This document shows positions 1 through 8,600 of a stretch of 11,916 nt of DNA, one piece after another. The DNA is from Chlamydiota bacterium (lineage in GTDB: Bacteria; Chlamydiota; Chlamydiia; Chlamydiales; JAJFMK01), in contig JAJFMK010000018.1 in assembly GCA_021772215.1 (NCBI GenBank), positions 1-11,916 on the forward strand, written 5' to 3'. The position numbers were made by a program, and so were the translations under genes. The notes under the pieces are model-generated. The model searched no databases. It saw nothing but the letters and a program-made list of their open reading frames with translations, and was not told where the DNA came from. Every line of letters begins with the position of its first letter. Position 1 is the first letter of the stretch.

Positions 1-65
1 GGCCGCTAAGCAGAAAACAGACTTTACATTGCGTCCCTCTCTGACAGAAGTCTTAGAGGCGTGGT

Positions 66-1142
66 TTAAAACTTCACCCCTAAACGAAGGGATAGGCCAA
101 ATAGCGATAGATCCCCCCTGGTATAGGAGACTCGGGGCAGATATCTCTCATCAAGTTCAAGTTTGGAGAAGAGATTTTGGTCCAAGATTAGATGCTCTTC
201 AAAGGCGAGTCGAAGAAATAGGAAATGCATGGCGCAGTTGATCGGGCAGCGCCACTCAATACCGGCCGCCGCTTCAAAATTAGCCAAGACCCCGCCGATG
301 GCGTCGTTGACGACAAGGTTTTCTAGATGAAGGTCATCGACTTCGGGTAAAGAGACGTTATGACTCGTCTTTGCATGGCTTAAGAGCAGGCCTAAGCGCA
401 TCTGGCCAAAGAGCCCTAAACAGCAGCCAAGATCAAAAAAACTCTCCAAACCGCATGAGATGCCGATGCCTTGGCAGTGGCTCTTCCAGCGCCCTTCAAA
501 GAGAGGGATGCTGCTTCCTTTAGGTTCAAATGACTTAGCGTTGTAGCGCTGTTCAACAAAGAGTAGCTGAACGCCAAAAGAGGGCTTAAGGGCGAGCGAG
601 CAGCCGACCACATATTCGCGAAAGAGGAGCATGTCGACCTGGTTGAATCGCATCTTCCAGCGGCTTTTGCTCTCTTGGGCTCTCTCTAGGTCGGCGATGG
701 CGCTAAAGTTGTCGAGGCCCGGCTCGAAGTAGGTGCCGAAACGACTTTGTCCTTGAGGATAGAAGCCGGGTGATGAGTCGCTGCTTGTTAGGTCCGACTG
801 AAGCCAGGTCCAGAGAACCTCACCGGCAAACTGATCGTAAGGCAGGCCGTAGCCAAAGCCTACCCGAAATCCCGACTCAAAGCTTGGGGTGAAGCGCTTC
901 TCCTTGATCTCAATGAGGCTCGGATCGTTATCGATAAAGGGGCCCTGCACATAGGAAATTCCGGTGATGAGGTGGCTTAGCTGCGGCTTTAAGAGAAGGT
1001 AGTCAGCGTTCCAAAAGAATTTTCCACAATCGGAGGGAGCTGAGACCGGCGCGTTTATGGCATAATCAAAGCAGCTAAGATCATAGCATTCATTGGCAGT
1101 TAAAATATGTGCAGCAAAGAGAAGTGGAATCAATTTTTTCAT
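66..1142 (-). CDS. MOMP-like beta-barrel outer-membrane protein (cysteine-rich)
   Basis: Predicted outer-membrane beta-barrel of 358 residues, probably a porin/structural protein. It opens with a short signal peptide (MKKLIPLLFAAHILTAN). Alternating aromatic/glycine strands follow, including FRVGFGYGLPYDQ and a nearby WTWLQS, a pattern I know from the Legionella/chlamydial MOMP-like family. It ends in GDLSLFGLSLRLGVKF, a terminal strand finishing in Phe as barrel-assembly substrates do. About ten cysteines lie in the mature part, including a CC pair, in keeping with the disulfide-linked chlamydial envelope. The frame stays open upstream to 1196, but I chose the Met at 1142 because it places MKK directly before the hydrophobic core; the longer start would also overlap psd. 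There is no Shine-Dalgarno before 1142. The family call is by pattern recognition; the transported substrate is unknown. Confidence 0.8.
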   Translation of the reverse strand: MKKLIPLLFAAHILTANECYDLSCFDYAINAPVSAPSDCGKFFWNADYLLLKPQLSHLITGISYVQGPFIDNDPSLIEIKEKRFTPSFESGFRVGFGYGLPYDQFAGEVLWTWLQSDLTSSDSSPGFYPQGQSRFGTYFEPGLDNFSAIADLERAQESKSRWKMRFNQVDMLLFREYVVGCSLALKPSFGVQLLFVEQRYNAKSFEPKGSSIPLFEGRWKSHCQGIGISCGLESFFDLGCCLGLFGQMRLGLLLSHAKTSHNVSLPEVDDLHLENLVVNDAIGGVLANFEAAAGIEWRCPINCAMHFLFLRLAFEEHLILDQNLFSKLELDERYLPRVSYTRGDLSLFGLSLRLGVKF

Positions 1143-1143
1143 G

Positions 1144-1152
1144 TGGTATGAT
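1144..1152 (+). promoter_or_regulatory. candidate extended -10 element for psd
   Basis: TGG-TATGAT matches an extended -10 (TGn plus five of six bases of TATAAT). No convincing -35 is seen at the usual distance. A start about 7 bases downstream would fall at about 1159, two bases before the psd ATG, giving an essentially leaderless mRNA. That would explain the missing Shine-Dalgarno. Confidence 0.35.
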
Positions 1153-1162
1153 GATATATCAT
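1151..1162. repeat. 12-bp perfect palindrome between divergent starts
   Basis: ATGATATATCAT is its own reverse complement. It lies in the 18-bp gap between the MOMP-like gene and psd, includes the first two bases of the psd start codon, and overlaps both candidate -10 elements. It could be an operator or simply an AT-rich coincidence. Confidence 0.5.
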
Positions 1163-1180
1163 GTTTATTGAAGTCATCAA
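1153..1180 (-). promoter_or_regulatory. candidate promoter for the MOMP-like gene
   Basis: On the minus strand TTGATG (1180-1175) is followed after 16 bases by TATATC (1158-1153), preceded by TGA to make an extended -10. Each hexamer matches the sigma66/sigma70 consensus at four of six. The predicted start, near 1146, leaves only a few untranslated bases before the ATG at 1142. Confidence 0.3.
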
Positions 1181-2045
1181 CCGAAAAACGGGCCAAATTG
1201 AGAAAGAGAGGGTCTATGGCGGGCGCGCTCTCAATTTTGTCTGGGGGAAGTCACGCCTTGGAGCTCTAGTTCGCCATCTCGTTCGTCTACCCTTTTTTTC
1301 AAAATTCTATGGCGCTTTGCAAAAAGGGCGCTTAAGTAAAAAGAAGATAGCTCCCTTTATCGAGACCTTTGGAGTTGACACTTCAGAGTTTAAAAAGGGT
1401 GTAGGGCAATTTAGCTCCTTTAATGACTTTTTTACTCGTGAGCTCAAAGAGGGTGTCAGGCCGATTAGCGATACAACTGCTGTAATGCCGGCCGATGGGC
1501 GCTACCTCTTTTTCAAAACGGCTGACGAGGCGCCTTTTTTTTCGATTAAGAAGCAAAAGTTTACCCTTGAGAGTTTTTTACAAGATCAAGACCTGGCTAA
1601 AAAATATGAGAAGGGGCCTCTCATTATTGGAAGGCTCTGCCCTTTTGATTATCACCGCTTCCACTTTCCAATCGACTCAAAGCCTAGTAGAGCGCGTCCC
1701 GTAGAGGGCGCTCTCTACTCTGTCAATCCGATCGCTTTAGCGATACGCCCCTCTATCTTTTGCGAAAATCGACGACTTATTACAAGTCTAAAAAGTGAAA
1801 TTTTTGGAGAGGTTTTGATGGTCGAAATAGGAGCCACCAATGTCGGAAGCATCCATCAAACGTATCAACCAGATACGGCCTATCGAAAGGGGGATGAGAA
1901 GGGCTACTTCTCCTTCGGCGGCTCCGCCATAGCCCTTCTTTTTCCTAAAGGAATGTTGACGATAGATCCAGCCCTGCTTGCCAACACAAAGAGAGGCTAC
2001 GAAACCTACTGCCAGATGGGTGAGTCAATCAATAATTTTTCTTGA
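1161..2045 (+). CDS. psd: phosphatidylserine decarboxylase proenzyme
   Basis: Converts phosphatidylserine to phosphatidylethanolamine with release of CO2 in the inner membrane, the last step of PE synthesis. The 294-residue length matches chlamydial Psd. N-terminal sequence (NRKTGQIEKERVYGG), SFNDFFTREL (residues 85-94), PADG (110-113), FDYHRFHFP (162-170) and NVGSIHQT (227-234) are family landmarks. Asp112 and His165 or His168 fit the catalytic Asp and His. The GGS motif at 253-255 is the self-cleavage site: known chemistry cuts before Ser255, giving a beta chain of about 254 residues and a roughly 40-residue alpha chain with an N-terminal pyruvoyl group. The ATG at 1161 is the first possible start because an in-frame TGA lies at 1152-1154. 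No ribosome binding site precedes it. Divergent from the MOMP-like gene. Confidence 0.95.
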   Translation: MFIEVINRKTGQIEKERVYGGRALNFVWGKSRLGALVRHLVRLPFFSKFYGALQKGRLSKKKIAPFIETFGVDTSEFKKGVGQFSSFNDFFTRELKEGVRPISDTTAVMPADGRYLFFKTADEAPFFSIKKQKFTLESFLQDQDLAKKYEKGPLIIGRLCPFDYHRFHFPIDSKPSRARPVEGALYSVNPIALAIRPSIFCENRRLITSLKSEIFGEVLMVEIGATNVGSIHQTYQPDTAYRKGDEKGYFSFGGSAIALLFPKGMLTIDPALLANTKRGYETYCQMGESINNFS

Positions 2046-2060
2046 CCATTTTTAAACTTT

Positions 2061-2082
2061 TCTTGAGACTGGTTTTTCAAGA
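2061..2082 (+). other. small hairpin after psd
   Basis: TCTTGAGA pairs with TTTTCAAGA-type sequence (2061-2068 with 2075-2082, one G-U) around a six-base loop. No T-run follows the stem on the plus strand, so it is at best a weak terminator. The 121-bp gap from psd to the next gene otherwise shows no promoter I would defend. Confidence 0.25.
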
Positions 2083-2156
2083 GCCTAAGACTTTGGATTT
2101 AAGCGCAGTTTCCTATCACAGCCTAAAGGGCATTTAGTCATAAATTAGCAAATTTG

Positions 2157-2162
2157 AGGAGG
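2157..2162 (+). promoter_or_regulatory. strong Shine-Dalgarno of the first paralogue
   Basis: AGGAGG lies four bases before the ATG at 2167. The surrounding GAGGAGGAGA (2156-2165) is repeated exactly before the second paralogue (3224-3233), so the two genes share their initiation signal as well as their domain. Confidence 0.7.
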
Positions 2163-2166
2163 AGAG

Positions 2167-3225
2167 ATGAGCGGGAGTCCCCAAGTAGTAGGATCCATGC
2201 TGCCACAGCAGTTTAAATCGAGCGATCCCTTACCAGGAGTAGCGGCATGGAGAGACAATCAGTTTGAAGTTATTTCGACAGATTACATTGGAAGAGCGTT
2301 TCCTTGGCTTTGGGCGCGCAATGAGCGGCTTGTTCAGCTCTCATCTGCTATCAAAGAGCTTCACCAAGCTGTCTTGAGTGAAAAGGGCGAACTCTACCGG
2401 CAACTTATTCTATCGCTAAGCGATTCTGACTCCAAAGTCAACTTTAGAGCGAAGCTCTATGAGATCAATAGTGAGCTTTGCCGAGCCAATGAGCGTCCCT
2501 TGATTCTTCGATATCTGATTGACATCGCCAACGTTGCTTTGAATCTTTTGGGTTTTGTTCCGATTTACATAAAGCATTATGACACCTTCAGCGATAAAGT
2601 TCTCACTGAGGTGGCGCTTTTAGGAGAGAGAAGAGTCGCCAGATCGCCGCAGACGCTGCCTCTCGGTAAAGAGACTGATCTTGAAATGTTCGATGGAATC
2701 CCCTCTGGTGCTGCGAAGATAGAGATTGGAATCAATAAAGTTACTATGGCACTTGCTGAGGACGCCACTGTTTGTGAACTTGATGCCAACTGTCTCATTC
2801 CATCTGATGGGAATAGTTTTGATCTGCAATTTGGGGTGAAATATCGGCTTAAAGTAGGGCAGGTGACGCGTCAATTTACCATTGCAGAGCCTATAGACTT
2901 GAAAATTAAAACAGAATTTACTTTGACTGAAGAGAGGGCGCAAGAGGTCCGCGAGCTCTTAGCTAAGAGAGGGGGAACAGCTCCCTTCATCGCTGGAGTC
3001 AATCTGAAAATGAATAATGGCCATGTTTTTGTTGTGGCTGAACCAGGCAGCAAAGGTCTTAACTTTAAAACTGTTGAAATAGAGGCTCCAGTTCTTTTTG
3101 GTGTCCAGGTTATGAAGTGCAAGATAAAGCCGGGTCAGATGTATAGCTTCAGTCAAGAGGGTGTGGTGCACGCTTTTTCTCTAGAGGGAAAGAGTCAAAT
3201 TTCTTGGGAAACTGTCATAGAGTGA
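2167..3225 (+). CDS. hypothetical protein, first of a three-gene paralogous family
   Basis: I do not recognise this 352-residue protein. Residues about 27-154 form the helical domain shared with the next two genes. Its signature is NERLVQLS (52-59), KVNFRAKLYEINSEL (90-104) and a hydrophobic helix (RYLIDIANVALNLLG, 115-129) ahead of a DTFSD stretch. Two beta-rich modules follow, about 180-242 and 272-340. The first ends in FGVKYRL...RQFTIAEP, a pattern repeated in the paralogues. There is no signal peptide, and the only strongly hydrophobic stretch is the family helix, so it is probably soluble. It is the smallest member and lacks the proline-rich linker. It is 10 bp from the next gene, so the two are very likely one operon. 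A secreted effector role is inferred only from context. Confidence 0.85.
   Translation: MSGSPQVVGSMLPQQFKSSDPLPGVAAWRDNQFEVISTDYIGRAFPWLWARNERLVQLSSAIKELHQAVLSEKGELYRQLILSLSDSDSKVNFRAKLYEINSELCRANERPLILRYLIDIANVALNLLGFVPIYIKHYDTFSDKVLTEVALLGERRVARSPQTLPLGKETDLEMFDGIPSGAAKIEIGINKVTMALAEDATVCELDANCLIPSDGNSFDLQFGVKYRLKVGQVTRQFTIAEPIDLKIKTEFTLTEERAQEVRELLAKRGGTAPFIAGVNLKMNNGHVFVVAEPGSKGLNFKTVEIEAPVLFGVQVMKCKIKPGQMYSFSQEGVVHAFSLEGKSQISWETVIE
2245..2628 (+). repeat. family helical domain, copy in first paralogue
   Basis: Encodes residues 27-154 of the first protein. Visible consensus over the four copies: an aromatic start (W/F..xF), N-R-L..LS.G...L, then KVNFRAKL..N.EL..AN, then LIR..LKVINAL..LFG, then P-F-Y..(F/L)S.DEI. 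Similarity is at protein level and moderate, so the copies are old. Confidence 0.75.
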
Positions 3226-3230
3226 GGAGG
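3225..3230 (+). promoter_or_regulatory. Shine-Dalgarno overlapping the upstream stop codon
   Basis: AGGAGG shares its first base with the TGA stop (3223-3225) of the first paralogue and lies five bases before the ATG at 3236. Translation of the two genes is probably coupled. Confidence 0.75.
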
Positions 3231-3235
3231 AGACG

Positions 3236-5494
3236 ATGACTACTGTTAAAGATGGCAGCAATCATCTGCTGGTACCAAAGAGCTTCATAAACCAAGGGGT
3301 TGATCCCACTGAGCCGGCTTCTACCGGTTGGGAAGGCCGTCGGTTTGTTCTGCTTGCCAAAGAGAGCTTTAAAGAGTGGTGGCAGCGGATCACTTATAGC
3401 GTCAATGAGCGTCTTGAGGGTCTCTCAAGTGGGATGGAAACGTTACTTGAACAGATTGAAAGTAATAAAGGCCTAGAGGGCTCTATTTTACAGATGACGC
3501 TTGTGAAAAGAGAGGAGCGCGAACTCTTTAAAGCGCACATTAGCCAGATCAATGATGAGCTCAAATGGGCCAACGATCGAAGTCTCTTGGCCATCGCTCT
3601 TTTGAAGGTGATCAATCTGGTGCGCACTCTTTTCTGTTTTGAAGAGTGGCAGCTTCCCTTCTATCGCACCTTCAGTGATGAGGAAATTCACAAGCTGGCG
3701 CTTTTACCAATTGATGAGAAAAGGAGTCACCTCTTAATACCAAATACTCTTCTGCAGGATCGTCCAACAGAAGAAGCTGTGAGATGGGATTCTACAAATC
3801 GCTTTGAGATGATCTCTCCAAAACCTTTTAGAGACTTTGTCAAGAACCTCTTCTGTATCGAAAATCGGCGACTAGGGAGACTTTCTGTTGGCTTACAGCA
3901 GCTTCAATCCGAGGTGAAAGGAGAAGAGGGTCTTTTGCAGTCGATTTTGCGGATGAGTCTCATAAATGAACGTAGCAGAGTTAACTTCCGCGCTAACCTA
4001 GTCAACATGAATAAAGAGCTGCAGACAGCAAACAGTTCGGGCACTCTTATCAGAGGAGCGGTAAAGATCCTCAATGCGATATTTTCACTTTTTGGCACGC
4101 CAAAGTTCGCTCTTCCTTACTACCCGGCTCTAAGCGTCGATGAGATCAACTGGATTTCAGGAATAAGCCCTGTGCCGCCTGAAGAGTCCCCCGAAGAGCC
4201 GCCTTCTCAAGCTCCAAGACTCTATCGAGAGAGAGTGCCGTCACTAGGATCTTTAGGGGAGAGCCGTCCTCCTACAGCTCCTCGTACAGGAGCTAGCTCC
4301 TACTTTGCGCCTACACACAAGTATATCGACATGGTTGGGAAGCTTGATGACTATAATCTTCTCGCCGGTATGGAAGATGCCGGTAAAGTGATACTTTCGC
4401 AAAGTGGTGAGAATGTGAAGATAGGCGTTCCTGATGGGTATAGAGTTCACGATGCTAACAGCGTCGAGGTTGAAAATGGCGAAGCGATTCAATTTGGTGT
4501 CCCCTACACTATAGAGGAAGGTCAGCAGATCCTCCAGTTCACTCTCCATGAACCAAGAGCTCATGCTGAATTTCACCTCGGTAAAAAGGGTCCCTGTCAC
4601 CTCGATGGTCAATCGCCTATGAGGCTCCACCATGGCGTCTCACTTGTTATGAAGGAGTATGGGCCAGCTCTGGAAATCCAACATGCAGATGTTACGCTCC
4701 ACTCCAAAAAGGGGGCCAGCAGACTTTTGGGTAATGTTGAAACTCCTCTTCTAAGTGGCGTTGATTACACTATTTCAGTGAATGGTCGTGTGATTCCCTT
4801 AAAAGTTACCTATTTTAAAGAGGAGGCCTTTCGTCTAGACTTCATCGGTCTTGATCCTGACTTAGATTGTGAGAGAAGCTCTGCACTTCAGGAGCTAACA
4901 ACTAACTCGTTAGAAAAGGCGCTTCCGAAAGAGAAATTTAATCTCTTCAATCATCTTGGTCTGGAAGGAGATGTGATGATGAGCTATGAATCAGGCTCTT
5001 GGTCAATAGTGCGAGGAGATGGCTATTCGCTGCAGACTACTGGAGGCAACGAAGAGATCTTCGGTCCATTAGCTCTTGGGACCAACTATGAGCTGCGTTT
5101 TCAAGGTATCCAGGTCAATTTCTCTTTAGGAAAAACAAGCTATATCAATGGAAAATCTGGTGTCTCTGATTCCCATCAAGCTAATGTAAACGCCTCTCTT
5201 CTTAGAGGTGAAGATGTCCTCCTGTTTGATGGTGTGGAGTTGAGAGTCACTGATAATGAGTACTTCCTTGAAGCAGATGATGAGGAGACTGTATCTGTGC
5301 AGTCAGGAATTCGAACCACTACATTAGGACTTGATAGTGTGAAACTCGAATCTGGAGTTTATATTGTGAAAAGAGGCGAGGAGTGGATCAGAATCGTCAT
5401 CGGTGAGCCGCGGATCAAATATGAATGGTTTGCGACCTCTCCATCGACAGGCGGTACAGGGTCAGATGGTTGGGATTTCGGCGGACAAATGTAG
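3236..5494 (+). CDS. hypothetical protein, second paralogue with duplicated N-terminal domain
   Basis: Unrecognised 752-residue protein. It carries the family helical domain twice in tandem: about 31-157 (NERLEGLSSGM, INDELKWAND, LLKVINLVRTLF, PFYRTFSDEEI) and 182-308 (NRRLGRLSVGLQ, RVNFRANL, LIRGAVKILNAIFSLFG, LPYYPALSVDEI). A proline/serine/arginine linker occupies 311-360. The rest is beta-rich and divides into about four modules (372-440, 441-525, 570-632, 650-726). The first ends in FGVPYTIEEG...LQFTLHEP, nearly matching the first paralogue. The tail is Gly/Ser-rich and ends GWDFGGQM. No signal peptide is visible; the family helices near 120-135 and 272-288 are moderately hydrophobic but look amphipathic. 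It shares an operon with the gene before it. Its function is unknown. Confidence 0.85.
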   Translation: MTTVKDGSNHLLVPKSFINQGVDPTEPASTGWEGRRFVLLAKESFKEWWQRITYSVNERLEGLSSGMETLLEQIESNKGLEGSILQMTLVKREERELFKAHISQINDELKWANDRSLLAIALLKVINLVRTLFCFEEWQLPFYRTFSDEEIHKLALLPIDEKRSHLLIPNTLLQDRPTEEAVRWDSTNRFEMISPKPFRDFVKNLFCIENRRLGRLSVGLQQLQSEVKGEEGLLQSILRMSLINERSRVNFRANLVNMNKELQTANSSGTLIRGAVKILNAIFSLFGTPKFALPYYPALSVDEINWISGISPVPPEESPEEPPSQAPRLYRERVPSLGSLGESRPPTAPRTGASSYFAPTHKYIDMVGKLDDYNLLAGMEDAGKVILSQSGENVKIGVPDGYRVHDANSVEVENGEAIQFGVPYTIEEGQQILQFTLHEPRAHAEFHLGKKGPCHLDGQSPMRLHHGVSLVMKEYGPALEIQHADVTLHSKKGASRLLGNVETPLLSGVDYTISVNGRVIPLKVTYFKEEAFRLDFIGLDPDLDCERSSALQELTTNSLEKALPKEKFNLFNHLGLEGDVMMSYESGSWSIVRGDGYSLQTTGGNEEIFGPLALGTNYELRFQGIQVNFSLGKTSYINGKSGVSDSHQANVNASLLRGEDVLLFDGVELRVTDNEYFLEADDEETVSVQSGIRTTTLGLDSVKLESGVYIVKRGEEWIRIVIGEPRIKYEWFATSPSTGGTGSDGWDFGGQM
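3326..3706 (+). repeat. family helical domain, copy 1 of second paralogue
   Basis: Encodes residues about 31-157. It is the most divergent copy in the centre (ERELFKAHISQIN in place of KVNFRAKL..N) but keeps LKVIN and PFYRTFSDEEI. Confidence 0.7.
3779..4159 (+). repeat. family helical domain, copy 2 of second paralogue
   Basis: Encodes residues about 182-308. It keeps RVNFRANL, LIRGAVKILNAI and SVDEI, and resembles the copies in the first and third genes more than its own neighbour. This suggests exchange or a duplication order other than simple recent tandem copying. Confidence 0.7.
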
Positions 5495-5624
5495 AAAATT
5501 TAACTTGATTCTTTTCCTCCTTTTTGACAACAATCTCGGGATCCGGGCTCTGGCCCCCTTTTGAACCATCTTTGGTGAGGGGTAGAGCTCGATAGATTAA
5601 GTTTAGTCGATTTAGGAGATTAAG
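5495..5624 (+). other. 130-bp gap between second and third paralogues
   Basis: A perfect TTGACA (5524-5529) has no acceptable -10 at 16-18 bases. A GGGC/GCCC stem with a four-base loop (5545-5556), followed after two C by TTTT, is too weak to call a terminator. A clear Shine-Dalgarno AGGAG (5614-5618) sits six bases before the next ATG. Whether the third gene has its own promoter is open. Confidence 0.4.
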
Positions 5625-8600
5625 ATGACTTGCCCTCGTACCCCTGCCCCACCCGTTCACACAGGCTGCTATCAAAAAGCGCCCTTAACGACGTCAATAG
5701 ACTATGCGAGAGGTAAATTTCGCAGCGCGCCTCGCGATATTCTATCCGAGACATTAATGTGGATCTTCGGCTTAGAAATTGCGCGGTTGACTCGTCTATC
5801 TCGTGGCCTACAAGAGCTAAAAAGCCAGGCCGCAAAGGGCCACGGCCCTCTGTTTAATGAACTTCGTGGGAGAACTGAATCTCAAAAGGTTAATTTCAGA
5901 GCGAAACTATTCAATTGGAAAGAGGAGTTGACAGCAGCTACTCAACCAAGTCCCCTTATCAGAATCGTTTTCAAAGTGATCAACGCTCTCATCAGCTGTT
6001 TCGGTTACCAAGAGTTAAAAGCGCCATTCTACCAACCTTTAAGAACTACTGAGATCAATGATATCATGACGGCTCTCAAAAGAGCTTCCGAAGTCCCAGA
6101 TCCTAATAGGACAGCTGAAAACCCTCTCCCCCCTCCTCCAGGTCGGAATCCTCTACCTCCCCCTCCATGCCAGGACCCTCTACCGCCTCCTCCAGACCAG
6201 GACCCTCTCCCTCCTCCTCCACCAACTCCACAGGAGTTTTCACGATTAGGGGATATAAACGGCTATCCCGCTGTCATAGCGTTTCCCGCACCTCCCAATG
6301 GTCATGAGATGAGTGTCAATAAGATTTCTATTTCAGGATTAGAGGGGGCAGAGCTTCAATGTTTTCATAACCGAGCTCTCTTGCGCTTTTCTAATCAAGA
6401 TTTAGGTTCAATATGCTTAGCAAAACAGGAGGGTTTTAGATATGACATCATTCACAATGCTCCTCCAGCAAATTCACCTATTGAGATCGCTTATGATGCA
6501 AAATATCAACTGACGGTTGGTGACAGAGTTGTCCTCTTTTGCCTCTCAAGACCAGCAACCAGTGCAAAGATAAACGTTGATGGTGAACAAAAAGAGGTAG
6601 AAAGCGATCAGGAAACAGAAATTGAGGATACGAATTTAGCTCTTCGGCTAATAGACGGGAAGCCCTGCCTTACGATTAATAAAAGTGATAAAGCTGTTAC
6701 TGTAACAGAGTACAATAGCCGCAATCAAATTAAGAATAGAGTTAATTGTGTAACTGGTGAGGGTCGTAATCGTACAGTAGCTGGATTGCCGATTCCAGAT
6801 GTTTATAACAATGAGATTGTTAACCTCGAGCTTCTGCAGAAAGAATCTATTGAGGTAATTGTAAAGGGTGATAGGAAGGTATTTTCTCTAGCATCCTTAA
6901 AGGATTCTCCAGCAAAAATAACCTATTTTCCGCAAGATAAGCTGATTCCTTTTGGCTCTTCAGTTAATTCGCGAGGTGGGCATCAGCTTATCTCCTATCG
7001 CCAGTTGATCGAAGGGGCTAGGGTGACACATCCTGATGATACAAGTCATAACGATGTCAGCGATTCAGAATCGGAAAGTGGACTTTATGGTACACCCAAT
7101 GGCACACCCAAGGGATCTCCTAGAGGCATCCATACGATAAGTCCGTGGGGGGTTGCCGCGAATGGTCAATTCCCAGCTGGACCGGTCCCTTTTCTCACAC
7201 CCATCACGCCTCTTCGTACAGCAACTGATGGTGAGAGAGCAAAAGAGATCCGCTTCGATTTAGGCGGCGAAGAAACTTCGTATCCTCTGATTGAAAATGA
7301 AGGGCAGAATCCTCCTCTTTACGTCGAATATCGAGATGAGAATTTGGTTGTGAAGAGTCAGCCAGACACTAAATTTACCATTATGAAAGAAAATGATGAT
7401 CCATTGGTCATCACCACAGACGGAGTTGAGGTAGAACCCGGTCAGGTATACCTTGTAAGATCTTCAAATCTGCAACTTCTCTTAACTTTTACGGTTCCGC
7501 AGCGTCTCTGCCAGGTTCAAAAAGGGGAAATGACCCATCTTTTAGATAAGAGTGGCGAAAAGATTAGCTTATCAGATTTTGCTACGATCACTCTTGGGAA
7601 CAAAGCCGCTCGTCTTCTACCTGTAAAAGAGGGTGTGACCTTCCGAACTCAAATCTCTCCTGAACAGACACTTTCTGAAGAGGGAGTCGAGCTGGAAGAG
7701 GGGATGATCTATTATCTTAAATGTGGTGCTACTGAGCTGGAGTTTGAGTGCCGATCTTTGAAATTTGTCCCTGGCTCTCTCACTCTATTTGAAAGCCCCA
7801 TGAAAGAGCACTCAGACTCTCCAGATCAACCATTTACGCATAGTGGCGAAAGTTCTAAATCTTTGGCGCCTCCTTCTCCTGAACAACCTTCAATAGCTGG
7901 CCAGAGTTCTCAATCCCTGGCGCCACCGGTCTCTCATGTCGAGACACCTAAACCTAAGCGACAGTTGAAACCAGCCCCTTGGCCTGCGCCTGCTCCTTCG
8001 GTCTCTCCAACTAGAGCTAAGTTTATGGCGAAGTTGAGCCAACTGAGAAGAGCGCAAATGCACTCTCCTAGCTCAGACGCGGACAGTGATAGCGATAGTG
8101 TTGAATCGCGGGACTCTCAAAAAAAAAAGGGACCAGCTAAAAGAGCACTATTTGCTCCGATAGTAGGAAGCTCTCGTGTCATAGAGGAGACGCCTCCAAG
8201 ATTTAAAATTGAAGACAGGGTGGTCGTTCCCTTTAAAATCGGTGACGTAACACGATCTCTAGTTTCTGACAATTTTGTTGATCCTCTTGTTGAGCGTGGA
8301 TGTGGCAAGCATGTTGCCTTAGCCCCTTTTGGTAACTCGGCTGTGATATTTCCCTTTCCAGGGAAAGAGACAACAGTTCGAATCTCTGGGAAAGAGCACC
8401 TTATCAAAGGCAATGAACAAAAAATACTTCCGACAGGATGCCCCATGACGCTTCTAGTTGGTGGAGAAGAGAAATTAAAATTCCTTATTCAGCGTGCTAA
8501 ACCTGATCTCAAAGGTTATGTTGTAAAGGGGTCTGAAAGTGAAGAAGTAAGATATGATCACGATATGAATGAGATTGTACCGGGGGTCAGCATTCTCTTT

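Noticed and set aside
2..241. Plus-strand frame open from the left edge to a stop at 239-241, reading like a protein end
   Set aside because: It lies opposite the C-terminus of the MOMP-like protein, whose final strand (GDLSLFGLSLRLGVKF) is a strong family match. A 176-bp tail overlap is unlikely. The end of an upstream gene cannot be excluded without more sequence.
416..613. Minus-strand open frame inside the MOMP-like gene
   Set aside because: Shadow frame with no family features; composition follows the overlapping barrel gene.
5012..5020. RGD tripeptide in the second paralogue (residues 593-595); another occurs near the end of the MOMP-like protein
   Set aside because: Tripeptides occur by chance; one is in a predicted internal strand and the other in the terminal barrel strand, so no integrin-binding claim is justified.
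5524..5529. Perfect TTGACA as a promoter for the third paralogue
   Set aside because: The bases 16-18 downstream are GC-rich with no resemblance to TATAAT.
5545..5562. Possible terminator after the second paralogue
   Set aside because: Only four base pairs in the stem, and the T-run is short and offset.
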